Assembly: GCF_030272615.1 (NCBI RefSeq)
Contig: NC_081414.1
Span: 769,556,153 to 769,620,152, forward strand
Direction: 5' to 3'
DNA from: Cryptomeria japonica
Taxonomy: Eukaryota; Streptophyta; Pinopsida; Cupressales; Cupressaceae
DNA: 64,000 nt
In this document: piece by piece, positions 61,059 through 64,000 of the stretch
Position numbering within the stretch: the first letter of the stretch is position 1
How the letters are laid out: every line of letters begins with the position of its first letter
Position numbers and translations under genes: made by a program
The notes under the pieces: generated by a model
Seen by the model: only the letters and a program-made list of their open reading frames with translations
The model's database searches: none
Told to the model about the DNA's origin: nothing

Positions 61059-61394
61059 TTTTGGTGAACCCGACGTGAATTCCAATCTTCTCTAATTCTG
61101 ATTTATGTTTTCAAATTTGAGTGTTTATGCTATTTCAAATTCAAATTTGTATTTACAAGTTTTAATTTCTTGCAAAATTCAAAAAATTTAGTGGAAATTT
61201 TTGCTAAAACCCTAATTTTTCAATTCAAAGTTGAACTTGTGGATAGCTTAATTGGGATCAAATCTGATTTAGGAACTCATTTGAATCATAAATTTCATTT
61301 TCTAAATCTACATTCTAAGTGCTTGCATTGGTTAAAATTAAACATTTCCTTCTATTTTGCATATGTTATCATTTGAAAGAGGAAAATTGTTGTC

Positions 61395-64000
61395 ATGATG
61401 CATTCATTTCATAGATGTGATAATGGGTTAGCTTCCCTTGTTTCAATTTTTCCTTCTCCTAAAGAACCTGCCCCCATCTATAACAACATTTTAGTGCCTA
61501 AAAGAGTTGCTACCAATCCCTTTGAGACTCTCCCATGTTCTAAGGATGAAGACTTTAAGAGTGATCTTGACAATTCTCCTAAAATGTGCCCTTCCTATTT
61601 AGCTATCCTAGAGGAAGAGAATGATATCATAAACACCTTTCTTAATGTTACTTTATCTTCCCTACATGATGCCTCTCTAAGTGAAAAGGTATTGATGGAC
61701 ATTGAATTATTTTCTCCTAAAGTTGGTCCTTCCAATGGGGGCATGTTAGTGCAACAAGAGGTTATGAACACTTCTTTCAAAGATCTCCTTCCTAAGCATG
61801 AATCTTTGGAGAAATATGTTCATGTTCCTCCTAAAAAACACTCCCTTCATGAGGATCCTTTTGTGCAAGAAGATGACATTATCCCTACATTTCCTATTGA
61901 TGGCATTTCCTTTTCCAACAAAATTCCCACTATAGATGATGAATTAATGATAAATGCTTACCCTTCTCCTAAAGTTTGTCTTACCCATAAGCATCCCTTA
62001 GAGAAATAAGATGAAATAATAATCAATTTCCTTAATTCTCTCTCCCCTAAAGATCATATTGAACATATTTTGAGGAAAGAGGATGAGTTTAACACATCTA
62101 TTGATGCTCTCCCTCCTAAGGATGAGGAATTAATAAACAATGTTATCTCCTCTCCCGAAATTAACAATACTTCAAACATTCCTTTCAACCACTTCACTAT
62201 TTGGGATGAACCATTAGAAGAGGGTGTAGATTATTCTCTCTCCCTTGATAATTTCTCACCTTCCTTGAATCTCAATTATTCTCCCTCTAAAAATAAAGCA
62301 TCTCCCTCTCCTCAACTTGGTTCTACTCATAAGGAAACCCTAGTTCAAAGCAAGATGGTTAACATGTCTTTCAAAGATCTCCCTCTCAAAAGTGAGACCT
62401 TAGAGAGTAATGTTGATCCTTCTCCTAGAGAGTTTATTCCCCATGTAGATCCTTTGATGATAGAGGATGATATCACCTTTCCTAGTATTACTCTTCCTAC
62501 TGGAACATCAATGCCTACCCCTTGTCTCTCTCCTAAAATTGATTTAATCCATGATGAGATTTTAGTGCAAGAGAAGACTATCAACAATTCTTCCAACACT
62601 TTTGTTCATTCCTCTAAACCATCCTCAATTAATTTGATACATGTGAATGAAACACCTAACAAACCTCTCTTCACTGTCCAAGGTGCCTATCCTTCTCAAA
62701 ATTCTCAACCTTTAAATAAGCCTATCTTAGTGGTTCAAGGTGGTTATGCTAATGATTCTTTTTGCACTCCTAAGAAACCTATTATTACTGTGCAAGGAGG
62801 TTATTCTACTAAGAGCCCTTATGAGTATGCTAAGCAACTGACTAGAGAGAGTTATCATGCGGTTGCCCATACTTATAATACTAGAAATAATAGGCAGCCT
62901 AATCTTCCTCCAGTTATCCCAACTTCACTTCCTCCTTCTCAACCTATTCTTCCTCAAGCTCCACATATTTCACACGTTCTTGGTAAGGAATGTGATCTTA
63001 TAGAACAACTTAAAGCTACCCCTGCTAAGATATCCCTTTGGGATTTGATCCAAACTTCTTCCGCTCATCATGGAATGTTACAAAATGCCTTGAAAGATTT
63101 GAATGTTCCTCCACCTAACACATCTAGTAATATAGTGTCATTGGTTAATTCTATGATGAATCCTAAAGCTCAAATTGTGTTTACTCAAGATGAGTTGCCT
63201 ACTAGTGAAATTCAACATCAATATGATCCCTTGATGATTGTGGTTATCATAAATGACACTGCTATAAGACGAACACTGGTAGATAATGGTTCTGGCCTTA
63301 ATGTGTGTAGCATTAATCTATTGCATAAGATGAATGTGGATACATCCCTTATTGAGCCTGACTCTCGTCCCATTCGAGGCTTTGATAATGTGGCTAAGTC
63401 TTCATTAGGTATTATCACCTTACCCATCACAGTGGGACCTGTTACTTTGCCTACTCCTATCCATGTTATGTCGGGAAATCTAACATACAACTTGTTATTA
63501 GGGAGACCTTGGATTCACAGTATGCAAGCTGTCCCCTCTACATTGCATAGACAAGTTAAATTTATTTATAACAATAAGACATATACCTTGATAGGTGATA
63601 CTAATTTTCAAACTTGTTTGCAAACATCTACTTCCAAAGGGAGTTCTTCTAAGCCTTCCTCTTCTAGTGATGACTCGTTAAACAAGATACCTATGGATGA
63701 ATCATCACCCTCTGATAATCAAAATTCTTTGGATGAGTCTGAAGTTCCTGAAGAAGATTCTTCTCAACTTGAATCTACACATGAAAAGGCTTTTGATCCT
63801 GAGAAGGTTCTCACAGAAGACGATTGGGGATCTCTTGATTTTAATCCCACCTTTGTAGGTGAGTATAGGGTTCCTCCTAGAGAACTTAAACTTAAAAAGA
63901 AGGAAGAAACTAGAGATCAATCAGTTTTACCTGAACCTATGAGCAATAATTTTGTGGCCGCTTCTCAAACTTCTTCTCCTCACACCTCTAATTCTGAAGA
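61395..64000 (+). pseudogene. GypA copy 2 protease + G-patch ORF, one nonsense codon, open at window end
   Basis: Starts at the same ATG as copy 1 (MMHSFHRCDNGLASL). A single change turns GAG into TAA-containing sequence at 62007-62009. Beyond it the frame stays open to the window end. An in-frame 48-base deletion lies at about 62239, and a 9-base in-frame insertion near 63117. The three VQGG units are at about 62655-62815, the retropepsin active site (DNGSG) near 63280, and GRPWIHS near 63500. The joined region 63660-63720 (SSSSDDSLNKIPMDESS) proves that the two halves of copy 1 were one ORF. The G-patch lies just beyond the window. Confidence 0.88.

Larger units (their letters stand above)
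59384..64000 (+). mobile_element. GypA copy 2 (plus strand), runs past the window end
   Basis: 5' LTR 59384-61058 (1,675 bp), primer site at 61062-61079, ORF from 61395 to the window end. It is inserted in the 3' LTR of the short SIRE-like element; the flank CTATT (59379-59383) should reappear beyond the window. The order and sequence follow copy 1 without its inner insertion. Confidence 0.93.

Noticed and set aside
61595-61780. Minus-strand ORF matching a plus-strand ORF at 51195-51380
   Set aside because: Both are antisense shadows of the GypA ORF in its two orientations. The match only reflects the element copies.

Overview
This is plant nuclear DNA. It is AT-rich and almost entirely built of LTR retrotransposons and their debris, with one clear host gene. 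The host gene has six coding exons separated by short GT-AG introns and encodes a plant-type endosulfine. The elements are Ty1/copia, Ty3/gypsy chromovirus, Tat/Ogre-like gypsy and SIRE-like types with 5-bp target-site duplications. A seed plant with a large repeat-rich genome (possibly a gymnosperm) fits, but the species cannot be fixed from the sequence. Coordinates for elements come from matching the two LTRs, the primer-binding site, the polypurine tract and the target duplications by eye.

Layout. 1-3596: 3' part of a decayed chromovirus (integrase, chromodomain) and a probable 3' LTR. 3597-14293: AT-rich sequence with microsatellites, small foldbacks and little that is recognisable. 14299-22164: copia element Cop1 (TSD catct), whose RNase H region is split by a solo LTR at 19011-20404 (TSD cttag). 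22804-26398: a second, internally deleted copia element Cop2 (TSD gttta) carrying a 250-bp head-to-head inverted duplication of its own LTR end and leader. 26991-30330, minus strand: the endosulfine gene. 30331-34871: AT-rich sequence with minisatellites.

34872-57609 is a nest. An old minus-strand gypsy remnant contains GypA (37236-53586, minus strand, TSD atagg). GypA is a Tat/Ogre-like element whose only long ORF carries a retropepsin and a G-patch, with no reverse transcriptase or integrase seen. GypA is itself split by a 7,567-bp SIRE-like element (41695-49261, TSD gtcat) that codes for a five-zinc-knuckle protein and an approximately 1,107-codon ORF of unknown function, again without polymerase genes. 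The same old gypsy also holds a short copia-like element (about 54350-57329), which in turn contains a solo LTR of the GypA family (55009-56638). LTR divergence agrees with the nesting order: about 2% for GypA and about 0.9% for the inner element. 57677-59383 is a very short SIRE-like element whose 3' LTR is interrupted by a second, plus-strand GypA copy from 59384 to the window end. That copy shows the uninterrupted ORF.

The most unusual signals are: (1) a strand-specific ACCGAG hexamer present 13 times within 317 bp of the inner element's LTR, again between its ORFs, and always in the same codon phase (Thr-Glu) inside them; (2) a hairpin near the 3' end of three different LTR families with a conserved C-rich loop and stems that differ in sequence but stay complementary; (3) the polymerase-less protease plus G-patch family; (4) the 250-bp inverted duplication in Cop2.
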